A stretch of 64,000 nucleotides of DNA from Scytonematopsis contorta HA4267-MV1 (GCA_019359035.1 JAHHIC010000032.1:1-64000), one strand, 5' to 3'; shown: positions 1 through 9,000, numbered from the stretch's first letter. Notes: a model not told the origin generated them from the letters alone. Numbers and translations: made by a program.

Positions 1-71
1 CGAATTGATATTTTCTCCTGAATATGTGCTAAAACTATTTTTTCTCGTAGGTCTATTGAATATGCTTTCAT
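1..71 (-). CDS. IS630-family transposase, N-terminal fragment cut by window edge
   Basis: A reading frame starts with ATG at 71 and runs off the left edge after about 23 codons. Its first residues, MKAYSIDLREKIV, are the usual start of IS630/Tc1-mariner-type cyanobacterial transposases, leading into the N-terminal helix-turn-helix that binds the element ends. The catalytic DDE domain lies outside the window, so intactness cannot be judged. The element's end should lie between 72 and the adjacent Uma2 stop codon near 103; I could not define the terminal inverted repeat because only one end is visible. The call rests on a short stretch but the motif is distinctive. Confidence 0.6.
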   Translation of the reverse strand, partial: MKAYSIDLREKIVLAHIQEKISI

Positions 72-102
72 AAGAAGATAATATTTGTATCCTTAGTGTA
101 CC

Positions 103-654
103 TCATAACAGCCGGAAGTGCTGTATTTCCAATGTCGAGCCTGTTAGTCTAAAAGTTATACCTAAACGAGGGCTTACCCAACCATTGATATTTTGGATTT
201 TTGTTAGGTTTTTGTTTGACCGCAACCAACCCTGCAAATCGTTTTTATACGGGTCATAAAAGTAGTATTCTTCCACTCCATTGTTATCATAAAACTCAAG
301 TTTATTTTCCATTTCTTGGCGTGTATTACCAGGTGATAGTATTTCAAATACTACTTGTGGAGGTATATTTTCTTCTTCCCACTGCAAATAAGAACCCCTA
401 TCACCCTTTGGTCTACCAAATACGACCATCGCATCAGGAGCACATCTTTTTTGGTCACTTCCTTTAATTGGATACCATAATAAGTCCCCAGCGATAAATA
501 CATCTGGGTTTGCTGCGTACATGATTTCTAAATTTTCTTTTATGTATACAATCCAACGAAACTGTATCGTGTTATCCGCCATTGGCTTTCCATCACTCTC
601 TGGATAGATGACAAAATCATCAGCGGTATGTTGTTGCGTAATTTGCCTTACCAT
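103..654 (-). CDS. Uma2 family (DUF820) putative restriction-like endonuclease
   Basis: A 183-residue protein with the Uma2/DUF820 layout, a PD-(D/E)XK nuclease fold expanded to many copies in cyanobacteria. The visible core is APDAMVVFG (acidic residue), then VVFEILSPG (the E-x-L-S-P strand), then the ending EYYFYDPYKNDLQGW typical of the family. Length fits the family norm of about 180-200 residues. The biological role of Uma2 proteins is not established; nuclease activity is a family inference. It lies next to an IS630-type element whose end must be within a few tens of bases of this gene's stop codon, so the last residues may have been altered by insertion. Confidence 0.85.
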   Translation of the reverse strand: MVRQITQQHTADDFVIYPESDGKPMADNTIQFRWIVYIKENLEIMYAANPDVFIAGDLLWYPIKGSDQKRCAPDAMVVFGRPKGDRGSYLQWEEENIPPQVVFEILSPGNTRQEMENKLEFYDNNGVEEYYFYDPYKNDLQGWLRSNKNLTKIQNINGWVSPRLGITFRLTGSTLEIQHFRLL

Positions 655-843
655 ATTGCAGCACCTCCAAGTATATTGAGGCTAATATCCCCAGTTTAGA
701 TGGTAGATGCGGCAGATTTCCACCGCATGGTAAAAAAATACTGTAATATCAAAATTACTAGTTATTGGTTGTGACACTATTGCCAGTGGTACAAATCTTA
801 AAAGAATAGACCCTGCGTTGACTCCACTTGTATCTACTATAGC

Positions 844-978
844 AATACTGCTCGGTTAAGAGACTTTGTAGGTTAGGTTGAGGCTTTGGGAAACCCAACA
901 TTCCGTTGTATTTGTTGGGTTTCGTTCCTCAACCCAACCTACGAGTTTTCGTATTTTCGAGCTTAACCGAGCAGTATT
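844..978. repeat. MITE-like element with 17-bp perfect terminal inverted repeats
   Basis: The left end AATACTGCTCGGTTAAG (844-860) is matched by its exact reverse complement CTTAACCGAGCAGTATT at 962-978. A second inner inverted pair, GTAGGTTAGGTTGAGG against CCTCAACCCAACCTACG, makes most of the 135 bp foldable. There is no coding capacity. Size and structure fit a miniature inverted-repeat transposable element; no mobilising transposase is identified, and I did not see a clear target-site duplication. Confidence 0.6.
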
Positions 979-1065
979 GGGGTGTGTTTGCCAAGGGGGA
1001 AAAGTGATGAGATTTTTTTAGTCATAGCATTTCATAAATTTGATGTTAGTGTTAGTTTGTTGGAG

Positions 1066-1239
1066 TTAGATTCGAGAGCGAAGGTTTTCCAGATTTTGAC
1101 GAACAGTATTTGTATGAGGATGATTTTTACCTAATTGTTGCTTGTAGATATTTAAAGCTTGGAGATAAAGCGGTTCTGCTTCATCATACCTTCCGATTGA
1201 GTCGTAGAGCAAAGCTAAATTGTTTAAGCTTTCAGCTAT
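1066..1239 (-). pseudogene. C-terminal remnant of a TPR (kinesin light chain-like) protein
   Basis: On the minus strand an open frame without a start codon reads ...SLNNLALLYDSIGRYDEAEPLY, then LQALNIYKQQLGKNHPHTNT and VRQNLENLRSRI, and ends at a stop at 1066-1068. This is one tetratricopeptide repeat of the 42-residue kinesin-light-chain type plus the usual C-terminal tail of such cyanobacterial proteins. In-frame stops lie immediately upstream (1240-1242), so only the tail of a former gene survives. Large TPR proteins of this class are often fused to STAND or CHAT domains, but nothing here shows what the lost part was. Confidence 0.65.
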
Positions 1240-1354
1240 TTACACCTTTAAGTCCATTTAATATAAAAGACCGATTTAATCTACATTATTGGGGGATTCA
1301 ATCTACATTATTGGGCGGGCAAAGATGCCCACCCCACAAGAATTAGATAGATGA

Positions 1355-1384
1355 AACCCCCCTTCCCTGATAGGGAAGGGGGTT
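1355..1384. repeat. Interspersed hairpin repeat (CCCCCTTCCCT...AGGGAAGGGGG)
   Basis: Near-perfect inverted repeat with a two-base loop, just downstream of the diheme enzyme gene, where it could terminate transcription. Related copies, each downstream of a gene, are near 20930-20960, 21180-21228, 58950-58985 and 60838-60870. A different hairpin, GGGCGGGCAAAGATGCCC, lies at 1314-1331. Confidence 0.6.
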
Positions 1385-1396
1385 AGGTCTCTTTAT

Positions 1397-2575
1397 CTAC
1401 AACTGTAAATTAGGGTCGCGAAAAGCTTGATTTTGGACAAAAGATTCATCAGTCAAGCTTCGCAAAAATTCCAATAAATCCTCTTTTTCTTGTGGAGTAA
1501 TTTCAAACCCGGAAATAAAATTACTTTTTAAAGGGTTTTTACTCCCCACCCCTTTAAATTCTCCCGTCTTAATTGTTCTCCCACCAGCAGCATAATGGTC
1601 AATAACCTCCTCCAAAGTAGCAATACTTCCATCATGCATATAAGGAGCGGTTAAAGCAATATTTCTCAATGTCGGAGCCTTAAAGCGTCCCATATCAGTA
1701 GATTTATTAGTAATTTCATGTACCCCGGTATTATTAGGAGGATACGCACCTTTACCATCAATATTATAAAGACCAGTATTATGAAAAGCTATTTCTTCAA
1801 ATGCTAACCGCTCATGTTTGATAGAATCAGAAAAATTGAACCCACCATGACAATGAAAACACTCCATACGTTCGCTATTAAATAATATTTCACCTCTTTT
1901 GGCTGAAGCAGAAATAGCATTTTTATCACCACCATAACGATATTTATCATAGGGTGAGCTAGCAGAAATTAAACTGCGTTCAAATGCGGCCAAAGATTTT
2001 GTGATATTTTTGAGATTAATGTTATCATCCCCTTGACCAAAAACTTTCGCAAACATTTTTTGATAATTAGTGTCTTCCCGCAATATCTTTAATATTTCTT
2101 TTTCTTTCCCACTTAAACCCATTTCCACCGGACGTTCCCCAAACATTGGTACTAGAGCTTGCACTTCTAACTTTTTCATTCCTGGGTGTGCCCAAGTTAG
2201 AACAGAATTATATGCGATGTTTGCAAGACTCATAGAATTGCGAGGATGCTTTTCTCCCGTCGCTCCCATCCCAACAGGTTTTGCATCTGTGAAAGCTAAT
2301 GCTTGAATATGACAGGTAGCGCAGGAAAATTCTTTATTAATAGAAAGACGTTTTTCATAAAATAAATGTCTACCCAGCTCTACTTTTTCTGTAGTCATGG
2401 GGTTATCAACAGGGACAACTGGTTTTGGCATCCAAGAAGGAATATTCCAAACGTAAGTATTACTAGAAGCCGATGCAGATAATACCCGGCTCATACCGAT
2501 AGATAAGCAAAATGTACACGCGAAAATCACTGTCAGAACTAAGCAGCGTTTCCACTTATTAATCATGTATTTCAT
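1397..2575 (-). CDS. MbnH-like diheme cytochrome c peroxidase family enzyme (MauG family)
   Basis: A 392-residue exported protein: hydrophobic signal segment at about residues 12-33, then two c-type heme sites, CATCH (C85-H89) and CFHCH (C239-H243), the arrangement of bacterial diheme peroxidases and MauG. Typical peroxidase segments such as FKAPTLRNIALTAPYMHDG are present. It begins inside the stop of the upstream MbnP-like gene (4-bp ATGA overlap), so the two are translationally coupled. In the known MbnH-MbnP pairs the diheme enzyme oxidises a tryptophan of its partner to kynurenine, helping build a copper site; I infer the same here from pairing and partner type. It could instead be an ordinary periplasmic peroxidase. 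Confidence 0.8.
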   Translation of the reverse strand: MKYMINKWKRCLVLTVIFACTFCLSIGMSRVLSASASSNTYVWNIPSWMPKPVVPVDNPMTTEKVELGRHLFYEKRLSINKEFSCATCHIQALAFTDAKPVGMGATGEKHPRNSMSLANIAYNSVLTWAHPGMKKLEVQALVPMFGERPVEMGLSGKEKEILKILREDTNYQKMFAKVFGQGDDNINLKNITKSLAAFERSLISASSPYDKYRYGGDKNAISASAKRGEILFNSERMECFHCHGGFNFSDSIKHERLAFEEIAFHNTGLYNIDGKGAYPPNNTGVHEITNKSTDMGRFKAPTLRNIALTAPYMHDGSIATLEEVIDHYAAGGRTIKTGEFKGVGSKNPLKSNFISGFEITPQEKEDLLEFLRSLTDESFVQNQAFRDPNLQL

Positions 2576-3495
2576 TCAACGCGAAAGAAGGTTTGCTTAA
2601 AAGCGGGTTTACCAGTAAAAGGTATCCCAAAACTTGCCATAATTCCCATACAGTCATTATCATTCGGTTCCGACATACACCCCGGTGCTGTGTTGGCTTG
2701 ATTGCTTCCTAAATTGGAATTCGCTACCAGTTTAGCAATATCCGCAACAATAGTGTTTTTGCTCGGATTAAAATTATTAAAAGTAATAGTTGCGCGGTTA
2801 GGATTGCTACATTCTTTTGTAGGCTTTTGGTTTCCGGTTTCGACTTGACAACCCGTGCTACCGAGGTGAATTAGGAAACCTTTACCCTCTTCTTTACCAT
2901 CATGTTTGTGCTGATGATTACCTCCTGGTTGGCTTCCTAAGGTATTGAACTGATTAGCAAAATCAATGCGAGCAAATTTGTATCCCATACGCCAATTCCA
3001 CCATAATGATGTGAGGTTTAAGGGAGAGGGTGCGAGTGTGGAGTCTTCGTGATTCAAGTTAAAGGGGACACCTAAGTTAAATCTTAATCCTGTGTAATTA
3101 CCTTTGGGAACTGTGCCGACAATTATATCGCGGGTTTCTGCTGTACCGTTAGCACAAGCTCCGGTTTTATTCTCGAAGTCAATTAATGCAACGTTGTGAT
3201 ATTGCCATTTGCCATCTTGTCTGAGGTTGAGGGGAAATGCTTTTCCTTTGGTGTCAACCAAAGATACATCGGAAATGTAAAAACGAAAATCCTGAGCGGT
3301 AACATTTGTTGCTGATTTCCCTAGTTTATAAGCCTTCCTACAGTCAAAGGGTTGATTACCGACTTTACCTGAAAATTTAATGGTGATTTCTTGGGATTGA
3401 AAAGCTTTGGCTTGTTGTGATGTATAGGTATTTAATATTGGGATTGTAGACAAGCTCACGAAAAGGAAGACGGTAGGTTTGACTGCTATTTTCAT
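2572..3495 (-). CDS. MbnP-like copper-binding protein ('metallo-mystery pair', multi-Cys type)
   Basis: A 307-residue protein with an N-terminal signal peptide (cleavage probably after the Ala-rich site near residue 31) and a mature part starting EITIKFSGKVGNQPFDC. The family signature LWWNWRMGYKFARIDF lies at about residues 164-179 with Trp165, 166 and 168. Cysteines at about 52, 114, 216, 229, 273 and 282, and a His cluster HQHKH near 194-198, are candidate disulfide and metal ligands. Family knowledge: MbnP/CorA proteins bind copper, and a Trp is converted to kynurenine by the paired MauG-like enzyme. The coupled downstream gene supports this. Copper binding in this protein is inferred. 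Confidence 0.8.
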   Translation of the reverse strand: MKIAVKPTVFLFVSLSTIPILNTYTSQQAKAFQSQEITIKFSGKVGNQPFDCRKAYKLGKSATNVTAQDFRFYISDVSLVDTKGKAFPLNLRQDGKWQYHNVALIDFENKTGACANGTAETRDIIVGTVPKGNYTGLRFNLGVPFNLNHEDSTLAPSPLNLTSLWWNWRMGYKFARIDFANQFNTLGSQPGGNHQHKHDGKEEGKGFLIHLGSTGCQVETGNQKPTKECSNPNRATITFNNFNPSKNTIVADIAKLVANSNLGSNQANTAPGCMSEPNDNDCMGIMASFGIPFTGKPAFKQTFFRVE

Positions 3496-3894
3496 AAATT
3501 AAACTTGTAATTAATTTTGTCTTAATAATTGCCATTGTTTGCGTAATTACCCTTGTAAGACTATTTATCAAAATCAACCATTTTTGTCAAAAGACAAGTT
3601 GTCAATAAATATACCCCCTTTATCTTGTGGGGTGGGCATCTTGCCCGCCCTTGGTAAGCATCTTACCCACCCTAAGTGAGCATCTTGCCTACCCTTAAAA
3701 TGCATATCCCCACTTTGTAAAGCAATTCAAGCTTCACAAACATATGTTCTTAATGATTTTTGTGAAGCCTTATTGACTGAACATATGTACGAGTACTAGT
3801 GTGCTGGTACAGGTCAACATTTGGCTTAGTAAAAAGGAACTACTTACCTTAGTTTGAATCGCAATGCAACCGCTAACATTAAAAAATAACTGCC
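3496..3894. other. Intergenic region with degenerate GGTGGGCATC hairpin repeats
   Basis: From 3622 to about 3695 three degenerate copies of the unit (G)TGGGCATCTTGCCCGCCC follow each other. At 3741-3790 the sequence ACATATGTTC recurs as GAACATATGT, an inverted repeat that could be an operator or stem. No coding sequence is supported here. The region contains the divergent promoters of the MbnP-like gene (minus) and the Uma2 gene (plus), but I could not place them. Confidence 0.4.
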
Positions 3895-4794
3895 ATGAGT
3901 ACCGACACTCCAACTCAAATAGCCATGTTAGAAGTCAATCTCGAAGAATTGGGGATTCAATTACCCCCGACCCAGTACGAACTTCCCTACGATGACGGTG
4001 TTCCCATGGAAACTCAACGTCACAAAGTGCAAATGGAAATGCTGATTGACACCATGTCTTTTTGGTTATCGAAAAGGGATGATGGCTACACCAGTGGGAA
4101 TATGTTCGTGTACTACAGTTTGGCACAGGTACGCAACCAAGATTTTAAAGGGCCTGATTTTTTTGTTGCTTTAGATGTTCCAAAGACAGAACGTCTTTCT
4201 TGGGTTGTTTGGGAAGAAGGAAAATGCCCTGATATCGTTATTGAGTTGCTTTCTCCCAGCACAGCCAAAATTGATAAAAATGAGAAAAAGTTGATTTACC
4301 AAAACAAAATGCGGGTTCCAGAATATTTCTGGTATGACCCCTTTAACCCCGATGATTGGGCTGGTTTTTCCTTGCAAAATATGAAGTATGAGGAGATTCC
4401 TGTTTCGGAACAACAGCAACTAGTTAGCAAGGCTTTAGGTTTAGCTCTAGTCCGTTGGTCTGGAGAGTATAAGGAAATTAATACAACCTGGTTACGCTGG
4501 GCATATTTAGATGGGGAGTTAATACCAACCACCGAGGAGATTTTACAACAAGAAAAACAGCGTGCTGACCAAGAAAAACAGCGTGCTGACCAAGAACAAC
4601 AGCGTGCTGACCAAGAACAACAGCGTGCTGACCAAGAACAACAGCGTGCTAACCAAGAACAACAGCGTGCTAACCAAGTAGAGTCCCAATTAAGACAAGT
4701 TGCACAAAATTTATTGCGACAAGGGATGACTGTGGAGCAAGTCGCTAGCTTAACAGGTTTACCTGAATCCGAGGTTCGTAAATTAATGAACTGA
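3895..4794 (+). CDS. Uma2 family endonuclease with C-terminal glutamine-rich coiled coil
   Basis: A 299-residue protein. Residues 1-210 hold the Uma2/DUF820 fold: FVALDVPKTERLSWVVWEE, CPDIVIELLSPSTAKIDKNEK (acidic and E-x-L catalytic strands) and YFWYDPFNPDDWAGF. From about residue 218 the protein becomes a coiled coil of seven heptads, EKQRADQ or EQQRA(D/N)Q, encoded by 21-bp direct repeats, followed by a short helical tail, RQGMTVEQVASLTGLPESEV, of the kind found in cyanobacterial Uma2 proteins. The identical repeats suggest the heptad number varies by slippage. Function is not established. Confidence 0.88.
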   Translation: MSTDTPTQIAMLEVNLEELGIQLPPTQYELPYDDGVPMETQRHKVQMEMLIDTMSFWLSKRDDGYTSGNMFVYYSLAQVRNQDFKGPDFFVALDVPKTERLSWVVWEEGKCPDIVIELLSPSTAKIDKNEKKLIYQNKMRVPEYFWYDPFNPDDWAGFSLQNMKYEEIPVSEQQQLVSKALGLALVRWSGEYKEINTTWLRWAYLDGELIPTTEEILQQEKQRADQEKQRADQEQQRADQEQQRADQEQQRANQEQQRANQVESQLRQVAQNLLRQGMTVEQVASLTGLPESEVRKLMN

Positions 4795-4819
4795 ACCCAA
4801 TAATAAACCTAACCAGATA

Positions 4820-4849
4820 TGTAGAGACGCGATTAATCGCGTCTCTACA
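4820..4849. repeat. Palindromic hairpin repeat, GTAGAGACGCGATTAATC family
   Basis: A perfect 30-bp palindrome starting TGTAGAGACGCG and ending CGCGTCTCTACA, 25 bp past the Uma2 stop codon. Members of this family occur at 8469-8498, 11399-11428, 14423-14450, 17335-17388, about 21096-21119, 23544-23573, 44037-44066 and 57153-57180. Placed after genes they could act as terminators or mRNA stabilisers; two lie inside coding sequence. Confidence 0.75.
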
Positions 4850-4932
4850 ATTTGTTTTATTGAATTTTAGTCAAGTAAATGTAATAAAAATTTAAATATA
4901 CTAGCGTTATTGTAAATAATACGTTATATTTG

Positions 4933-4950
4933 TTTACATAAGTAAACATT
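4933..4950 (+). promoter_or_regulatory. HLR1-like RpaB site / inverted repeat upstream of hli
   Basis: TTTACATA-AG-TAAACATT resembles the high-light regulatory element HLR1, two (G/T)TTACA(T/A)(T/A) half-sites spaced by 2 bp. The first half-site fits completely, the second has two mismatches. The same bases also form an inverted repeat, TGTTTAC-ATAA-GTAAACA. HLR1 is the known binding site of the response regulator RpaB upstream of hli genes, which is the gene that follows. It is only 26 bp from the start codon. Confidence 0.4.
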
Positions 4951-4976
4951 CGTACCCTTAGTTTGGAGTAAAGACC

Positions 4977-5156
4977 ATGACACAGACACCAAAAACTACC
5001 ACAACTGTGGCAAACAATAGCAATTCTACAGGTTTCGGCTTCACTGCTGGTTCTGAACTGCTGAATGGTCGTCTTGCGATGATTGGCTTCTTAGCAGCAG
5101 TTTCCATTGAATTGTTTACTGGTAAAGGTTTTTTACATTTCTGGGGTATTTTGTAA
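4977..5156 (+). CDS. High-light-inducible protein (HLIP/small CAB-like)
   Basis: A 59-residue protein with a short polar N-terminus and one membrane helix carrying the chlorophyll-binding signature [19 protein letters not shown], the conserved E-x-x-N-G-R-x-A-M motif of the CAB/ELIP/HLIP family. It ends [11 protein letters not shown], as these proteins do. HLIPs bind chlorophyll and carotenoid in the thylakoid and protect photosystem assembly under light stress. A ribosome site, GGAG, lies 8 bp upstream. It is a single-gene unit: an HLR1-like element precedes it and a hairpin terminator follows. The start is the first ATG after the ribosome site. Confidence 0.92.
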   Translation: MTQTPKTTTTVANNSNSTGFGFTAGSELLNGRLAMIGFLAAVSIELFTGKGFLHFWGIL

Positions 5157-5227
5157 TTTTTGTTTTGTAGAAATTTAAGCAAAATTAGGTTTATCTAGGA
5201 ATTTAAACAATTAGTATTATCACGCTG

Positions 5228-5266
5228 ACCTCTACATCGTTTGTTGAAGATGTAGGGGTATTTTTT
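5228..5266 (+). terminator. Rho-independent terminator of hli
   Basis: ACCTCTACATC pairs with GATGTAGGGGT (one G-T wobble) around a 10-base loop, followed by a run of T at 5261-5266. It lies 72 bp downstream of the hli stop codon. Confidence 0.8.
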
Positions 5267-5329
5267 ATGCTTAAGGAGATGTTACATATTTAGCCGTCAC
5301 ATAGAGACCGGGCTTATAATTTAATATTT

Positions 5330-5541
5330 TTTGGAAGAAGTTTTTATAAAGACTGCATAAAGCGACACAAGCAGTCCTACTTAATTAGTGAAGGGTGATA
5401 AGCCCAAAGCAAGTTTATTAAAAGTTTCCTAAGGATTACGGTTTATTACAGTTTTCATAGGTAACTAAAAAAAAGGCAGAAAGTAAAAGTATACACAAAG
5501 CCAAGGTCTCATTTTTTACCATTAACATACAAGAGGAAGAA
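5330..5541 (+). promoter_or_regulatory. Conserved promoter/leader of the Pro/Arg-rich peptide gene, copy 1
   Basis: About 210 bp upstream of the 5542 gene match 11482-11682 closely, with shared blocks such as GACTGCATAAAG, GAAGGGTGATAA, AGTATACACAAAG (GGTATACACAAAG in copy 2) and a polypurine ribosome site directly before ATG. Conservation of a non-coding stretch that outlasts much of the peptide sequence suggests it is a regulatory leader. No promoter hexamers could be fixed with certainty. Confidence 0.55.
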
Positions 5542-5994
5542 ATGAAAGAAGAATTTTTTAGTGTATGGAACGTGGGTGGTCACCTAATGAATTGTATCCA
5601 ATCACTTTTAGGGTTGAAACAGACAAGAACAGAAGAAAGTTTGGCTCGTAGTTCTCAAAAACCCGAGGTTCCTGATAATTCAGATGATGAAGAATTAGGA
5701 AGTAGAGGACCAATACAACCAGCCTCTAAACCTGTACCCCCTCGTCGTCCCCCTCGCAGTCGGTCTATAGAGCAAGAACCAGAACAAGAACAAACAAGAG
5801 GACCAATACAACCCGCTTCGGAACCTGTACCCCCTTCAAATGGTAGGTCTATAGAACCAGCAAATAATGAAAAAGATATGGTTTCCTTAGAATTTCGTGA
5901 TGGTCGCATCGAAATAGGGACTATACTTCAACCACGAGGTCCAATACAACCCGCAAGCAGACCCATAGCTCGTCGTCGTCCTCCTCGCAGATAA
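5542..5994 (+). CDS. Pro/Arg-rich repeat peptide, partner of caspase-STAND protein (copy 1)
   Basis: A 150-residue protein of no family I recognise. It begins MKEEFFSV, shared (MKKEFFSV) with the second small gene at 11683, then a short hydrophobic patch (about residues 9-25), then an acidic and Pro/Arg-rich region. The motif RGPIQPAS occurs three times, with Arg-Gly junctions at 55/56, 86/87 and 132/133; two are followed by a PVPP block and an RSIE block. The C-terminus is Arg-rich (RRRPPRR). A strong ribosome site, GAGGAAG, precedes ATG. It converges on the caspase gene with only 13 bp between stop codons. Because bacterial caspase homologs cut after Arg or Lys, it may be a protease substrate; this is inference. 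Confidence 0.6.
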   Translation: MKEEFFSVWNVGGHLMNCIQSLLGLKQTRTEESLARSSQKPEVPDNSDDEELGSRGPIQPASKPVPPRRPPRSRSIEQEPEQEQTRGPIQPASEPVPPSNGRSIEPANNEKDMVSLEFRDGRIEIGTILQPRGPIQPASRPIARRRPPRR

Positions 5995-6007
5995 ATGAAA
6001 CGTTACA

Positions 6008-9000
6008 TTAAAAACAAGAACGTTTGTCCTCACGACTAACTTTAGGATTATTTTTCAAATAATCATGTAACCAATCGCAACTGCGAACTAGAAGATTATT
6101 TAAATCGGAAGTTTGCAGTTTTATATTGGAAACATCCCAAATCTTGATACTACCGTCTACGCTGCTAGAAGCTAATGTTTTGCCATTAGGGTTAAAGCTG
6201 ACATTTGTTACCCAGTTGCTATGTCCTTCCAAAGTTTGAAGTTCAATTCCATTCAGACTCCAGAGTTTTACAGTATTGTCACTACTTCCTGACGCAATTA
6301 TTTGACCATCAGGGCTAAAAGCTACACCCCAAACTGCGTCTTGATGTCCTGTTAATGTTTGCAGTAGATGAATACTATCACTAATTTTCCAGAGTTTAAT
6401 AGTTTTATCTGTACTAGCTGAAGCTAAAATATCGCCTTCTGGGTTAAAACTTAAACTATTTACCATGTTTGTATGGTCTTTTATATCTTGCAATAATTCA
6501 CCATCTTTGACTCGCCAAATTTTAATGCTATTGTCTTTACCTGTAGAAGCAACGATATCACCTTTAGGACTGAATACAACACTTAAAACTTCTTTTTCAT
6601 GACCCTTTAAGGTGTGGATAATTTTACGACTATTCACATCCCAAAGCTTCACGGTTTTATCGCGACTTGCAGAAGCGAGTATTTTACCATCAGGGCTAAA
6701 ACTAACGCTGTTAACTTCGCTAGTATGACCTTTAAGGTCTGTAATTAATGAGTTATCAGTTATTCGCCATAATTTAATTATAGAACTACTATCACTCGAC
6801 GCTATTGTATTGCCGTCAGGACTAAAATTTAAGCTGTAAACTTGAGACTGATGTCCGGAAAGTTCTTTTTGTAAACTTCCTTCTTTAGCTCGCCAAAGTT
6901 TCACTTTAGTATCAGAACCTGTAGAAGCTATAATATTTCCTCGATGATTAAACCTAACAGTGTAAACTATTTCTTTATGCGCTTTAATCGTTTTAATTAG
7001 TGCATCATCCCACTTCCAGATTCTCACTGTTTGGTCACCACTCGCTGAAACTAAAGTTTGACTATTTGGGATAAATTTGACACTAAAAACGCCAGTGCTA
7101 TGTCCAGACAAAGTTTGTATTAAACTACCGTCTACTGCGTTCCAAAGTTTTATAGTACTGTCAAGGCTACCTGAGACAAGAGTTTTCCCATCAGGACTAA
7201 AATTAACACTCAATACTTCACCATTATGAGCAGGAATAGATTTGATTAAAGTATTATCACTAAGTTTCCAAAGCTTGATTGTTTTATCTTCGCCACCAGA
7301 AGCGAGAATTGTTCCATCGAGACTAAAAGCGATTGTAGAAATTTTTTGTGTATGTCCTCTTAATGTATCAATTAAACGACCATTACTAATATTCCAAAGT
7401 TGAATAATGTCACCTTTGTCCCAATTTCCAGAAGCTAAGGTTTTACCATCTGGACTAAATGCAATACTACTCAAGTAAGGACTATTCGTTTTTAAATTTG
7501 AAAGTAAATAACCATCACTAATTCTAAGAATCTTAATGAATTTATTATTAGTAGCAACAGCAATTGTATTTCCTTGAGGTGACCAAGCGACACTTAAAAC
7601 ATTAGTAGCACCGACTGGAATTGTTCTAATTTCGGTACCATCACTAGTTTTCCATATTTTGATTATACCATCATAAAAGCTGACAGTTGCAATCGTACTT
7701 CCATCAGGGCTAAAATGAACACTTTTAACATCATTTTTATGCCCTGTTAATGTATGAATCAATTTACCATCGCGTTGCCAAAGTTTCACAGTTTTATCAT
7801 CACTTGCAGAAGCAATAATTTTTCTGTCTGGGCTAATATCTATATAAGTTACTGCACCTTCATGTCCTTCCAGACGGTTTCTTTCTTTGATTTCTGCGAG
7901 AGTTTTTTGTAGATATTTTTGAGCATTAAATTTTACTTCTTCAGGAACATTAAAAGCTTGTTTTACAATTCTACCAGCCTTTACATTATCTATTAATGCT
8001 TCTAATTGTTGATGAGATAAAATATTTGCTCTAGATGAATCATGTAAAGCCTCAACATCTCGCAATAGAGCAGTTTTAAATTTCCAGTAAGCTAATCCCC
8101 CAAGTCCAAGTGTTGCTAAACCTAAAATGCTCAATGCACTTATGGCTCTTATTCTTTGTCTTACTTGTTTTTTTGCTAAAAACTGTTGTCGTTTTCTTTC
8201 CTCTAAGCAAGCGACAATAAATTCTTGTATATCCTCCGATAGTTCATCAGTATATTTTATATAAACATCTTCGGCTTCTACAAAACGTACACCCTGGAGT
8301 AAAAAATCCGAGTGTTTATTATTTTCTTTCCAAAGTTGTGCTGCTTGTTCAATTTGCCGTTGGGAACGTAACCTAGCTCTATTTTCTTCTAACCACCAAC
8401 GTAGCGTAGACCAATGACGAATCAATATTTCATGAGCAACCTCTACCGTCACCGAAGGATTCCCATTTTGTAGAGACCGGGTTAATACGGTCTCTACATT
8501 TTGTTGTGTAACAAAATCGCCTTTTCCTGCTGCTAAATTTTCGTCGTACTCTTCTTCTAAATTCATCACTACTAACTTAGCAGCAGTAAAAATTTGTAAA
8601 GTTTTTTCTACTAAATCTACTGGATATTTTTTGACTATCAATTCTGATTTATTTACCCTTCGTCGAGTATCTTCTGTACCTTCTCCCAGTTGAGTTAAAG
8701 AAAGAAAAATCCATTTAGCACATTCCTGCGCTTGAGGGTCTAAATTTTCGTAAACTTCCTGGGAAGAACGTTCTAATGCTCCTTTTATTCCACCAAGTTT
8801 TTCTTGATAAGCTTTTAAAGTTAATTCACCATTAACTCGGTGATGCCATAATTGTTCTAAAACAAATTCTAATAAAGGTAAATCTCCTGCGGAACGGTCT
8901 AACTCTCGTAATAAAATTTCCACTAATTCCGGTTCTACTTTTAATCCTACTTGTCTTGCTGGATTGATAATCACACGTCGGTAATCATCTAAACTTAGTC

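Noticed and set aside
3770-3815. LexA-type box around GTACGAGTACTAG
   Set aside because: The spacing and second half-site do not fit the cyanobacterial AGTAC-N4-GTTC consensus.
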